A stretch of DNA of 64,000 bases from Hathewaya limosa (GTDB taxonomy: Bacteria; Bacillota; Clostridia; Clostridiales; Clostridiaceae). Both the position numbers and the translations under genes were made by a program. Numbering within the stretch: position 1 is the stretch's first letter; each line of letters opens with the position of its first letter. The stretch lies in the NCBI RefSeq assembly GCF_030815255.1, contig NZ_JAUSWN010000002.1, positions 124,001 through 188,000 of the forward strand, given 5' to 3'. Positions 17,085 to 25,974 of the stretch are shown in pieces. Below the pieces are notes generated by a model. That model was given only the letters and a program-made list of their open reading frames with translations, ran no database searches and was not told where the DNA came from.

Positions 17085-17758
17085 TATAAGATCTCCTCTT
17101 TATTAACTCCTTCTTCAATATTAAGTGTTTTGTTACTTATTTTATATACCTTATTACACAAATAACTTATGTCTTCTTTATTATGTGAAACAATAATGAA
17201 AGTAGTACCTCTCTTTGAAAACTTCTTTACAATATTGAAAAACATTTGAACACCCTCATCATCTAGTGCATTTGTAGGTTCATCAAAAAGAATTATTTCT
17301 GGATCTTCCATTATTGCCTGTGCTATACCTAATCTTTGACGCATACCAAGAGAATACTTCCCTACATGTATTTTACTATTAGGATCTAATCCCACCCTAG
17401 TCATAGCTTCTTTTATCTGTTCTTTATCAACTATATTTTTTATTAAAGCTAACATAGATAAATTATCAAGTCCAGAAAATTGAGATAAAAATTTAGGTGT
17501 TTCAATTAAAGCTGACATATTCCTAGGCAAGTTTCCTAACATCCCACTTAAAACCTTTTCATTAAATACCATAACATCCCCTTTATCAACGTGTATAAGT
17601 CCTAAAATTATTCTAAGCAAAGTAGTTTTACCACAACCATTTTTTCCGACTATACCAATTACATCACCCTTATTTATTTTTAAGTTTATATTATCCAAAA
17701 TAATTTGTCCTTTAAAACTTTTAGTAACATCTTTTATATTTATAATATAATTTTCCAT
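17084..17758 (-). CDS. ABC transporter ATP-binding protein
   Basis: A 224-residue ABC ATPase with all motifs: Walker A GKNGCGKTT (about 38-46), signature SLGMRQRLG, Walker B ILFDEPTNALD and the switch histidine in IIVSHN. The ATG at 17758 follows AGGGTGGTG; a GTG four codons upstream would sit inside that ribosome site. It energises the three permeases encoded immediately downstream. The type (one ATPase, several ABC-2-like permeases) is the one seen in bacteriocin and lantibiotic immunity or antimicrobial-peptide export loci, which fits the secreted cationic protein encoded just upstream. Confidence 0.9.
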   Translation of the reverse strand: MENYIINIKDVTKSFKGQIILDNINLKINKGDVIGIVGKNGCGKTTLLRIILGLIHVDKGDVMVFNEKVLSGMLGNLPRNMSALIETPKFLSQFSGLDNLSMLALIKNIVDKEQIKEAMTRVGLDPNSKIHVGKYSLGMRQRLGIAQAIMEDPEIILFDEPTNALDDEGVQMFFNIVKKFSKRGTTFIIVSHNKEDISYLCNKVYKISNKTLNIEEGVNKEEIL

Positions 17759-17790
17759 AACATTCACCACCCTAAAAATAATATTTTATA

Positions 17791-17833
17791 TAAAAAAACA
17801 CTGTTTTTAATGATTCAATACTTTAAAAACAGT
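17791..17833 (-). terminator. Leaky terminator between secreted protein and ABC genes
   Basis: The stem ACTGTTTTTAA/TTAAAAACAGT has a 12-base loop and is followed on the minus strand by GTTTTTTTATAT. It lies between the small secreted-protein gene and its ABC genes, as expected if the product is made in excess over the transporter. Confidence 0.8.
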
Positions 17834-17870
17834 CTTATTAAAGTTAGATAAAAATTTTTAACACTGTAAT

Positions 17871-18248
17871 TTATGGTGCCCAACCTAAAACACATCTAGC
17901 TGTACAATAGTTTATTGTAGATGTCTTAAACTCAGTTTTTAATGTATCTACAGTGACTGCACCTGTGTTATGGCGTTTTACATCTCCATGACCACCACGA
18001 TGTTTTGTATAACTACTTAGAACAGCGTTACCATTACTTACTATACGACCATATATATCGTATTTCGAATCTGCTTGTGTTTTTTGTACACTGCAAGTAG
18101 CCTTTCTTGCCACTGTTCTCCACAAACCAGTTCTAGGTAATGGTATAGTAGAACTATACCAGGATTGATAAGAAGCAAATACTGCTGGGATAGAAATGGC
18201 TGTCACTATAACTGTACTTATTAAAATTTTACTAATACTTTTTTTCAT
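17871..18248 (-). CDS. Small secreted cationic protein, bacteriocin-like
   Basis: The 125-residue precursor has a clear Sec signal peptide (MKKSISKILI, then a hydrophobic stretch) with probable cleavage after A25 in PAVFA. The mature chain of about 100 residues has 14 Lys/Arg against 5 Asp/Glu, four His, three Cys (C52, C115, C119), and aromatic ends (SYQSWYSS and LGWAP). The ATG at 18248 has GGAG at six bases; the GTG upstream is unlikely. I do not recognise the family: it resembles lactococcin-972/DUF2712-style secreted proteins only in size and neighbourhood. An ABC ATPase and three permeases follow behind a terminator. A bacteriocin or similar secreted effector is an inference. A TATAAT-like -10 lies at 18272-18277. 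Confidence 0.75.
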   Translation of the reverse strand: MKKSISKILISTVIVTAISIPAVFASYQSWYSSTIPLPRTGLWRTVARKATCSVQKTQADSKYDIYGRIVSNGNAVLSSYTKHRGGHGDVKRHNTGAVTVDTLKTEFKTSTINYCTARCVLGWAP

Positions 18249-18414
18249 AATCAACTCCACTTTCACTGTCTATTATACAGAATATTTTAACTATTTGTAC
18301 TAATTTTCATAAAATAGGCAAAATTAGTATTAAAAAACATATTCTTATTAAGAAACACGTTTACGATATCATAGGCATCCTTAATATTATAAAAAAACAA
18401 GTTAGCATTTAATA

Positions 18415-18443
18415 TTGATAATATACCTTATATAAGGTAACAT
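18415..18443 (+). promoter_or_regulatory. Promoter of UDP-GlcNAc 2-epimerase with palindrome in spacer
   Basis: TTGATA (18415-18420), 17 bases, then TAACAT (18438-18443). The spacer contains the perfect 14-base palindrome ACCTTATATAAGGT (18425-18438), a possible operator. Confidence 0.5.
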
Positions 18444-18498
18444 TATTTTCATATAATACTTTTTAAATGCTTTATAAATATTATAAGGATGTGATTCA

Positions 18499-19653
18499 AT
18501 GGATAAGATTAAAGTAATGGCTATCTTTGGTACTAGACCTGAAGCTATTAAAATGTGTCCTCTTGTCAATGAACTAAAAAAAAGAGATGAATTCGATTGT
18601 AAAGTATGTGTAACTGCTCAACATAGAGAGATGTTAGATCAAGTATTAGAGGTCTTTAACCTTACACCAGATTATGATTTAAATATAATGAAAAATAAAC
18701 AAACTCTATGTTCAATAACAACAAATGTATTAAATGGACTTAATGATATATTTATAAAAGAGGAACCTCAGTTAGTACTGGTACATGGAGATACAACTAC
18801 AACCTTTGCAGCTAGTCTTTCTGCATTTTATAATAAAATAGCTGTAGGACATGTAGAAGCTGGGCTTAGAACATATAACAAATATTCTCCATTTCCTGAA
18901 GAAGCTAACAGAGTTTTAACTGGGCATATTGCAGACCTACATTTTGCTCCTACTAAAACCTCCAATGATAACTTGTTAAAAGAAGGAATAAAAGATAATA
19001 ATATATTTATAACAGGCAATACTGTTATTGATGCTATGCAAACAACTGTTGAACAAAATTATACATTTGAAAATAAAGAATTAAATTCTATAGATTTTAT
19101 AAATAAAAAAGTGATAATGGTAACAGCTCATAGAAGAGAAAATTGGGGAGAACCATTAGAAAATATATGTTATTCTTTAAAAAATATAGCTGAAACAATG
19201 GATAACGTAGAAATTGTTTATTTAGTTCATCTTAACCCATTGGTTAAAGAAACTGCTCATAAGATTTTAGGTAACACTAAAAATGTACATTTATTACCAC
19301 CATTGGCTCTAAAAGAAACTCATAACTTAATGAATAAATGTTATTTAATAATGACTGATTCAGGTGGAATTCAAGAAGAAGCACCACATCTTGGAAAACC
19401 TGTATTAGTTCTTAGAGATACTACGGAAAGACCTGAGGCAGTTGCTGCTGGTACTGTTAAGGTTGTTGGTACAGATAAAGAAATCATAATAGATACGGCT
19501 AAACTTTTATTAACTGATGAAGGTGAATATACCCAAATGTCTAATTCCGTTAATCCTTATGGTGATGGCAAGGCATCTGAGAGAATAGCTGATGATATTC
19601 TATATTATTATGGATATATAAAAAACAAACCAGAAGATTTTAATACTATATAA
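18499..19653 (+). CDS. wecB: UDP-N-acetylglucosamine 2-epimerase (non-hydrolysing)
   Basis: The 384-residue enzyme interconverts UDP-GlcNAc and UDP-ManNAc, supplying ManNAc for wall teichoic acid linkage units or capsule. The start IKVMAIFGTRPEAIKM and the motifs VHGDTTTTFA, GHVEAGLRT, PEEANR and DSGGIQEE are all present at family-typical positions, and the length is normal. AAGGATGTG precedes the ATG. It is monocistronic, between the divergent secreted-protein locus and the convergent M16 peptidase; no teichoic-acid genes adjoin it. mnaA is an equivalent name. Confidence 0.95.
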   Translation: MDKIKVMAIFGTRPEAIKMCPLVNELKKRDEFDCKVCVTAQHREMLDQVLEVFNLTPDYDLNIMKNKQTLCSITTNVLNGLNDIFIKEEPQLVLVHGDTTTTFAASLSAFYNKIAVGHVEAGLRTYNKYSPFPEEANRVLTGHIADLHFAPTKTSNDNLLKEGIKDNNIFITGNTVIDAMQTTVEQNYTFENKELNSIDFINKKVIMVTAHRRENWGEPLENICYSLKNIAETMDNVEIVYLVHLNPLVKETAHKILGNTKNVHLLPPLALKETHNLMNKCYLIMTDSGGIQEEAPHLGKPVLVLRDTTERPEAVAAGTVKVVGTDKEIIIDTAKLLLTDEGEYTQMSNSVNPYGDGKASERIADDILYYYGYIKNKPEDFNTI

Positions 19654-19656
19654 AAT

Positions 19657-19697
19657 AAAAAAACTAAGATACAAAATATTTATGTATCTTAGTTTTT
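19657..19697. terminator. Bidirectional terminator wecB / M16 peptidase
   Basis: The stem AAAACTAAGATACA/TGTATCTTAGTTTT lies between convergent genes, with A and T runs. Confidence 0.9.
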
Positions 19698-19724
19698 ACT
19701 TTAACACAACTTTATTTGAAAAAA

Positions 19725-22649
19725 TTATTCAAATAAAGTTACTAGGTTATTAAATAACTCTTTATTTTCTTTAATTTTATTCTCATTACCTAATACACAG
19801 TAGAAGTTTTGTTTCATTAATTCCTCGAATAACTTGCTTAGTTCTCTTATCTTATCAACATTAGTGTTTAAGACCTCTTCTCTTTCTTTTTGGATCTGCT
19901 CAAACTTTAAACCTTTAATATATTGTGATAATGCTTTTTCACCCTTCATTGCTGGTGATAATGGATAATCTAAGTTACTTATAGTTCCAATTATATATTT
20001 GGTCATTTCTCTTTCAGAGGCTTCAAAATTCTTTAAATATCTTTCTGTATTGTTATATACATCTAGAGTATATTCTATATTAGGATCTCTATAAGATGAG
20101 AATCCAGCATTTCCACCTCTTGAAAGTCTTGTAGAACATCCATATGCTCCACCCTGAACTCTAACTTTATTCCATAAATAATCTAAACTAATTATAGTTT
20201 TAGCTACAATTAATGTACCTGAATAATTGAATCCTAGTTTATTTATATTAAATCCCTTAGCTACATATTGAACATTAGCTGGAGTTAATAATCCTTCATT
20301 CTTAGGTTCAACTTTAAAATCATACTTAACTTCTTGTAAAACCTGATCACTTAATGAATCTGTTAATTCACTTAAACTTTGTTCTGCTGCATTAAATTCT
20401 GGATTCTCTCCAACTACACCTATAATCAAATTGTTTTTATTAAAAATAATTCCACTTGCTTTTTCTAGATTATTTTTAATTTCTTCTTTCTTAGTATCAA
20501 AATTTTTATCTAATTCAGCTAAGAATTTATAGAAACTTATTCCTATTACCTCTTCCATATATGCTCCAGCTGGTGAGAAGTAAGAAATTAATCTATTAAA
20601 TGCTACAGTATGACCCCTATCTAGGATACTCATCTCTATTCTTGATTTTAATTCTCTTATAAGTTCATGCAATCTGCTATATTCATCAAACTTAGAAGAA
20701 GTTATTACTTCACTTAAAATCTTCATAAGTTCTGGCACTTTATCTGTTAAAGCTTTTGCTCTTATAGAGAATTTTCTATAATATTTATCTACATCTTTAT
20801 TGTCAACATAAGCCTCTGCACCAAAATCTATACCACCTGTATTAATATTTATTTCATTTGCAAGTTCCATAAAGTTTTTGTTTTCTGTACTAACTTTACC
20901 TAGGATATATCCTAATAAGCTGGCATAAGGAACTAAATCCTTTTCTAAGGCACCTATATCAAATACGGGCATTATATATGCTATTTTATTTGTAAATGTA
21001 TTAGTTTTAAGTATCTTAACCCCATTAACATCCTTAACTTCTGTATCAAGTTTTGTTGCATTTTTTTCTATATCATCTATTGATAATAATGGAATTGTTT
21101 TAAGTGCTTCTTCACTGTCTGGTGTATTCTGTCTTTTTTTCAATCTAGCTGTATTTTCTATTATTTTATCTAATTCTTCATCACTTAGAGAGTCTTTTAT
21201 AGTTTTAAGTTTCTCCACTAATTCTTTTTGTTTTTTATCCCCCAAACCTTTTTCAGGTTTTAAAACTAATAATGTACTATGAGCATTGTTTAAAAGATAT
21301 TTTTTTATTAATTGTTCAAAGTATCCATTTTCAGCTTTTTCTCTTATAGTTTTTATTAATCTATCATATTGAATAAATAAGAACGGATCTCCATCATATA
21401 ACCAGCTATCCATGGCAATCATTGAGTTTAATAATCCTTTTGGATATCCTGATTCTCCTTCTCTTAATTTGAATTCTGTAATATTAATGCATGCTTCTAT
21501 TAACTTCTTATCAATGCCTTCATCAACTAATTTTTGTAATGTATCAAAAACGATTTTCTCGAACTCGTCTTTCTTTTCTGGATTTGAATTTTTAACAACT
21601 ACGCTAAACACAGGTTGAATAATAGAACTATCAAAAAATCCAAACACATCTTTTCCGATTTTTGAAGATATTAAAGCATTTTTAAGTGGTGATGCTGGAT
21701 TTTCTAATAATAGATATTCTAATATATCCATTCCTAAGTGATCTATATCATCTTTTGAAGTTCCTGCTACAAAGTTTAAACTTAAGAAAGTTTTATCTTT
21801 TTCATCTTCTTCTGCTGACAATGAATAAGGTACTTCAAGTTCTTTCCTTTCCATATAAGGTTTTTGTAAATCAATTTTTGAATCTACAACCATTTTATCA
21901 AAGTCTTTTAGATATTCATCGTCAATAAACTTTAATTGATTGTCTAAATCTCCATTACCATATAAAGTTATATAACTATTACTTGGATGATAATATTTTT
22001 TATGGAATGCAACAAATTGTTCTTGAGTCAAATTTGGAATAAACTCTGGATCACCACCAGATTCATTAGAATATATAGTATCTTTAAATAATGATTCTTG
22101 TATTTTTCTAAATAGGATTCCTTCTGGTGAAGAGAACGCCCCTTGCATCTCATTATATACAACACCTTTATATGTTAGAGGTTCTTCTTTATTCTCTATT
22201 TCATAATGCCAACCTTCTTGCATTAATATTTCTGGTGTATTATGAAGATTTGGATAGAATACAGCATCCAAGTATACATTCATTAAGTTCATAAAATCCT
22301 TATCATTAGTACTTCCAACAGGATACATTGTTTTATCTGAGAAAGTAAATGCATTTAAAAATGTATTTAAAGATCCTTTTATTAATTCTACAAAAGGCTC
22401 TTTTGTTGGAAATTTTCTAGATCCACATAAAACTGAGTGTTCTAATATGTGAGGAACTCCTGTATTATCATAAGGTGGTGTTCTAAAAGAAACTGTAAAA
22501 ATTTTATTATCATCTTCATTTTGTATAGAAAGTAGTCTTGCACCACTTTTTTCATGTTCAAAAATTCTTCCTACACCCTTTAATTCTTCTATTTGTCTTT
22601 CTTCTATTAATTTAAACCCATGATACGTATTGTTTAGTAAAAATTTCAT
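19725..22649 (-). CDS. M16C-family metallopeptidase (presequence-protease-like)
   Basis: A 974-residue peptidase of the pitrilysin family, M16C branch (PreP/Hyp-type). The inverted zinc motif HILEH is at residues 67-71 with the downstream acidic ligand region EPFVELIKGS, and the typical TFLNAFTFSDKTMYPVGS follows. The second half contains the conserved inactive-domain RVQGGAYGCS motif near residue 840. The family degrades peptides inside a closed chamber. No signal peptide is seen, so it is probably cytoplasmic. The ATG at 22649 has AAAGGAG at nine bases; an upstream start would lack one. Monocistronic. Confidence 0.93.
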   Translation of the reverse strand: MKFLLNNTYHGFKLIEERQIEELKGVGRIFEHEKSGARLLSIQNEDDNKIFTVSFRTPPYDNTGVPHILEHSVLCGSRKFPTKEPFVELIKGSLNTFLNAFTFSDKTMYPVGSTNDKDFMNLMNVYLDAVFYPNLHNTPEILMQEGWHYEIENKEEPLTYKGVVYNEMQGAFSSPEGILFRKIQESLFKDTIYSNESGGDPEFIPNLTQEQFVAFHKKYYHPSNSYITLYGNGDLDNQLKFIDDEYLKDFDKMVVDSKIDLQKPYMERKELEVPYSLSAEEDEKDKTFLSLNFVAGTSKDDIDHLGMDILEYLLLENPASPLKNALISSKIGKDVFGFFDSSIIQPVFSVVVKNSNPEKKDEFEKIVFDTLQKLVDEGIDKKLIEACINITEFKLREGESGYPKGLLNSMIAMDSWLYDGDPFLFIQYDRLIKTIREKAENGYFEQLIKKYLLNNAHSTLLVLKPEKGLGDKKQKELVEKLKTIKDSLSDEELDKIIENTARLKKRQNTPDSEEALKTIPLLSIDDIEKNATKLDTEVKDVNGVKILKTNTFTNKIAYIMPVFDIGALEKDLVPYASLLGYILGKVSTENKNFMELANEININTGGIDFGAEAYVDNKDVDKYYRKFSIRAKALTDKVPELMKILSEVITSSKFDEYSRLHELIRELKSRIEMSILDRGHTVAFNRLISYFSPAGAYMEEVIGISFYKFLAELDKNFDTKKEEIKNNLEKASGIIFNKNNLIIGVVGENPEFNAAEQSLSELTDSLSDQVLQEVKYDFKVEPKNEGLLTPANVQYVAKGFNINKLGFNYSGTLIVAKTIISLDYLWNKVRVQGGAYGCSTRLSRGGNAGFSSYRDPNIEYTLDVYNNTERYLKNFEASEREMTKYIIGTISNLDYPLSPAMKGEKALSQYIKGLKFEQIQKEREEVLNTNVDKIRELSKLFEELMKQNFYCVLGNENKIKENKELFNNLVTLFE

Positions 22650-22943
22650 TTCCCTTAGCTCCTTTCGCATATACAAACTTATCTTTTATATACAATTATA
22701 TTTATCTTATTTTATACCAAAATTATGAATTAGGAAAGAATAGTTCAATTATTATTATTTACTTCTATTCTTATTTTTACACAAAAACTCTTACTTTAGA
22801 TATTATCATATATAAGAATAAAATTGTATATTTTTTCTAAAAATTTTAAATTATAAAATTATTTCACCTTAATCTATTCATTTTTTAATATTAAATATAG
22901 TATAATATTTTTAATTTGAATTGTGGTAAAAGGAGAATTTTAA

Positions 22944-25271
22944 ATGATAAAGGATAAATTTTCTGAAAATATAAAATATTTTATGAGTGATGACAATTGG
23001 CTTATTATCCAAAACAAATATGTTCCTAAAGATAATTTAATATATGAAACAAACTTTGCATTAACTAATGGATATATGTGTACTAGAGCCTCATATGAAG
23101 AAGAAACTAAGATTTCTTTACCTTGCACTTATATAGCCGGTGTATATGATAAATCAGAGGCTTTTATGAGAGAACTTGCTAATACACCTAACTGGCTTCC
23201 TTTAAAACTCTATGTAGAAAGAAATTTATTAGGAATTGAAGACTGTGAAATTTTGGAGTTTCTACGAGTTTTAGATATGAAAAAATCCATTTTATTTAAA
23301 AAACTTAAGTTAAGAGACGCCAATGGTCGTGAAACATTGATAGAAGGATATAGATTTATAAGCAAAAATAATCTTCATAGGGCTGCTATAAGATTCTTTA
23401 TCACTCCATTAAATTATTCTGGTGTCATGGAAATGGAAAATATAATAGATGGAACAATACTAAACTTTAAAGATTTCCCAAGATTTAGAGTAAAACATTT
23501 AAAAACATTGGAAGTATCTAATTTAAATAATAAAGGATGTTATATAGAAACTTCTACTAAAGATCATAACTTACACATTGGTACTGGTTCTGTGGTTAAG
23601 GTATATAAAAATAGTGATACACAAAATATTATAAAAAATAGAAGATACTCAAGTTTTGGTGAGGTTTCACTTGAATTCATGGATTTTGATGTTAAAGAAA
23701 ATGAAACTATAGTAATTGATAAATTTGCATCCATATATACAGAACGAGATATTCCAAGCACCGATATTAAGCTAAATGTAGAAAAGGAGCTTTCTGATTT
23801 CATTATTACAGGTATAGATCAAGAACTTAAAAATCATATTAAAATATATGAAAATATGTGGTATGTTGCTAATGTAGAAATTGAGGGTGATAACCTTATA
23901 GATAAAGCGCTTAAATTTAATATTTTTCATTTAATGAGTACATCTAATAAGTTTGACGAACATGTAAGTTTAGGTGCAAAGCTTCTTCATGGAGAGGAAT
24001 ATGGCGGACATGCTTATTGGGATACAGAAATTTTTATGTTACCATTCTTTATATTTACTGATCCTGAAACAGCAAAAGCATTATTAAAATATAGATATAA
24101 CCTATTAGATAGTGCTAGAGAAAATGCTAAATTAAATGGATATAAAGGCGCTAAATATCCTTGGGAATCTGCCGATGATGGTACAGAACAATGTCCTGAT
24201 TGGACTATTGAACCAGATGGTTCATGTTACAGATGCTATGTAGCAAAATATGAGCATCATGTTACTGCTGACATAGCCTTTGGTATTTATAATTATTACA
24301 AATTAACAAATGATATAGATTTTATACTTAAATATGGTGCAGAAATATTACTTGAAACAGCACGATTCTGGGTATCTAGATGTACTTATAATAAAGTTTT
24401 AGATAGATATGAAATATTAGCTGTAACAGGTCCTGATGAGTGGCATGAACCAGTTGATAATAATTTTTATACAAATTATATGGCTAAATGGAATATTAAA
24501 AAGGCACTTGAAATACTTAATATGTTAAAAGAAAATTATTTCTCAGTTTATATGAATCTTACAAATAAAATATCATTAATTAAAGATGAATTAGCAAACT
24601 GGGAAAATGTACATCATAAGCTCTATATTCCTTTTAGTAAAAACAGTAAACTCATAGAACAGTTTGAAGGGTATTTTAAATTAAAGGATTTTACTATTAA
24701 TGAATATGATAAAAATAACATGCCAATTATCCCTAAAGAAGCTCTCTCCTATGGAATACATAACACTTCTATAAATAAGCAAGCTGATGTTATTATGCTT
24801 ATGTTTCTATTAGAAGAAGATTTTGATGAGAAATCAAAAAAAATAAATTATGATTACTATGAAAAAAGGACATCTCAACGTTCTTCACTAAGTCCTAGCG
24901 TATTTTCTATTATGGGGTTAAAAGTTGGGAATAATTCTATGGCCTATAAATATTTGAAACGTTCTGCTCTAGTTGATTTAAATAATAATCAAGATAATAC
25001 TAGAGAAGGAATTCATGCAGCTTCAGCTGGTGGCACATGGCAATCAGTTATTTTGGGATTCGCTGGTATGAGTATTAATAAAAATGGAATCCTTTGTTTT
25101 AACCCTTGGTTTCCTGATAATTGGACAAAAATTAAGTTTAAAATTTATTATAGAGGTCAATTGTTAGAAATTACTTTAGAGAAAACAGAAATAAAGGCTA
25201 AAATACTTAAAGGAAATCTTGATAAACTTAACATAAACTTTAAAGGACATAATGTTATTATTACAAAATAG
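22944..25271 (+). CDS. GH65-family disaccharide phosphorylase
   Basis: A 775-residue glycoside hydrolase family 65 protein. The N-terminal beta-sandwich covers about 1-275, the (alpha/alpha)6 barrel about 320-690, and a C-terminal beta domain follows. The catalytic acid is the Glu in VTGPDEWHE at about residue 498. The phosphate-binding region is around KRTSQRSSLSPS, and YWDTEIFMLPFF marks the substrate pocket. The family phosphorolyses maltose, trehalose, kojibiose or nigerose to beta-glucose 1-phosphate, and the next gene encodes the mutase for that product. Which disaccharide is used cannot be read from the sequence. Possible -10 TATAAT at 22901-22906; AAAGGAG precedes the ATG. No sugar transporter adjoins it. 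Confidence 0.92.
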   Translation: MIKDKFSENIKYFMSDDNWLIIQNKYVPKDNLIYETNFALTNGYMCTRASYEEETKISLPCTYIAGVYDKSEAFMRELANTPNWLPLKLYVERNLLGIEDCEILEFLRVLDMKKSILFKKLKLRDANGRETLIEGYRFISKNNLHRAAIRFFITPLNYSGVMEMENIIDGTILNFKDFPRFRVKHLKTLEVSNLNNKGCYIETSTKDHNLHIGTGSVVKVYKNSDTQNIIKNRRYSSFGEVSLEFMDFDVKENETIVIDKFASIYTERDIPSTDIKLNVEKELSDFIITGIDQELKNHIKIYENMWYVANVEIEGDNLIDKALKFNIFHLMSTSNKFDEHVSLGAKLLHGEEYGGHAYWDTEIFMLPFFIFTDPETAKALLKYRYNLLDSARENAKLNGYKGAKYPWESADDGTEQCPDWTIEPDGSCYRCYVAKYEHHVTADIAFGIYNYYKLTNDIDFILKYGAEILLETARFWVSRCTYNKVLDRYEILAVTGPDEWHEPVDNNFYTNYMAKWNIKKALEILNMLKENYFSVYMNLTNKISLIKDELANWENVHHKLYIPFSKNSKLIEQFEGYFKLKDFTINEYDKNNMPIIPKEALSYGIHNTSINKQADVIMLMFLLEEDFDEKSKKINYDYYEKRTSQRSSLSPSVFSIMGLKVGNNSMAYKYLKRSALVDLNNNQDNTREGIHAASAGGTWQSVILGFAGMSINKNGILCFNPWFPDNWTKIKFKIYYRGQLLEITLEKTEIKAKILKGNLDKLNINFKGHNVIITK

Positions 25272-25284
25272 GGGGTAATGCTTT

Positions 25285-25935
25285 ATGACTATAAAGGCTG
25301 TTATTTTTGATTTAGATGGTGTCATTGTTACTACTGATCACTTTCACTATAAAGCATGGAAACAATTATCTGATGATGAAGGAATCTACTTTGATAAAGA
25401 AATAAACCAAAGACTTAGGGGAATTAGTAGAATGGATAGCCTAAACATTCTTCTAGAAAAAAGCTCTAAAACTTACTCCAAAGAAGAAAAAAAAGAATTA
25501 GCTGAAAGAAAAAATAATTATTATAAGAAACTTATAAAAACCTTAACTCCTAAAGATATATTACCTGGGGTTAAAGATTTAATAGAAGCCTTAAAATTAA
25601 ACAATATAAAAATCGCTATTGGTTCTTCTAGTAAAAATTCACCTGCTATACTTCAATATATAGGACTTTATGAAACCTTTGATGTCATTATTGATGGAAA
25701 CCAAATATCTCATAGTAAACCTAACCCTGAAGTATTTTTAAAAGCTGCTAAAAAACTAAGAATAGATCCTAAAGACTGCCTAGTTATAGAAGATGCTAAA
25801 GCTGGCGTTCAGGCTGCCATAGAAGGTGGAATGAAAGTTCTAGCCGTAGGATTTGCGGCAACTTGTTGTAAAAAATCTACTCTTTGCAAAAAAGATCTTA
25901 CACAAATTTGTATAAAAGATATGTTAAATATATAA
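25285..25935 (+). CDS. pgmB: Beta-phosphoglucomutase
   Basis: A 216-residue HAD-superfamily enzyme that converts beta-glucose 1-phosphate to glucose 6-phosphate. The nucleophile and acid are D9 and D11 in IFDLDGVIV. Motif II is the Ser-rich IGSSSKNSP, and motif IV is VIEDAKAGVQAA with the Lys in SHSKPNPEVF. The cap domain has RLRGISRMDSL, the family signature. The gene starts 14 bases after the GH65 phosphorylase stop with GGGGGT before the ATG, so the two form an operon linking disaccharide phosphorolysis to glycolysis. Confidence 0.95.
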   Translation: MTIKAVIFDLDGVIVTTDHFHYKAWKQLSDDEGIYFDKEINQRLRGISRMDSLNILLEKSSKTYSKEEKKELAERKNNYYKKLIKTLTPKDILPGVKDLIEALKLNNIKIAIGSSSKNSPAILQYIGLYETFDVIIDGNQISHSKPNPEVFLKAAKKLRIDPKDCLVIEDAKAGVQAAIEGGMKVLAVGFAATCCKKSTLCKKDLTQICIKDMLNI

Positions 25936-25937
25936 AT

Positions 25938-25974
25938 AAAAAAGCTTCAATTTAAAACATTGAAGCTTTTTTAT
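25938..25974. terminator. Bidirectional terminator pgmB / PHP gene
   Basis: The stem AAAAAAGCTTCAAT/ATTGAAGCTTTTTT has a seven-base loop and serves both convergent genes. Confidence 0.92.
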
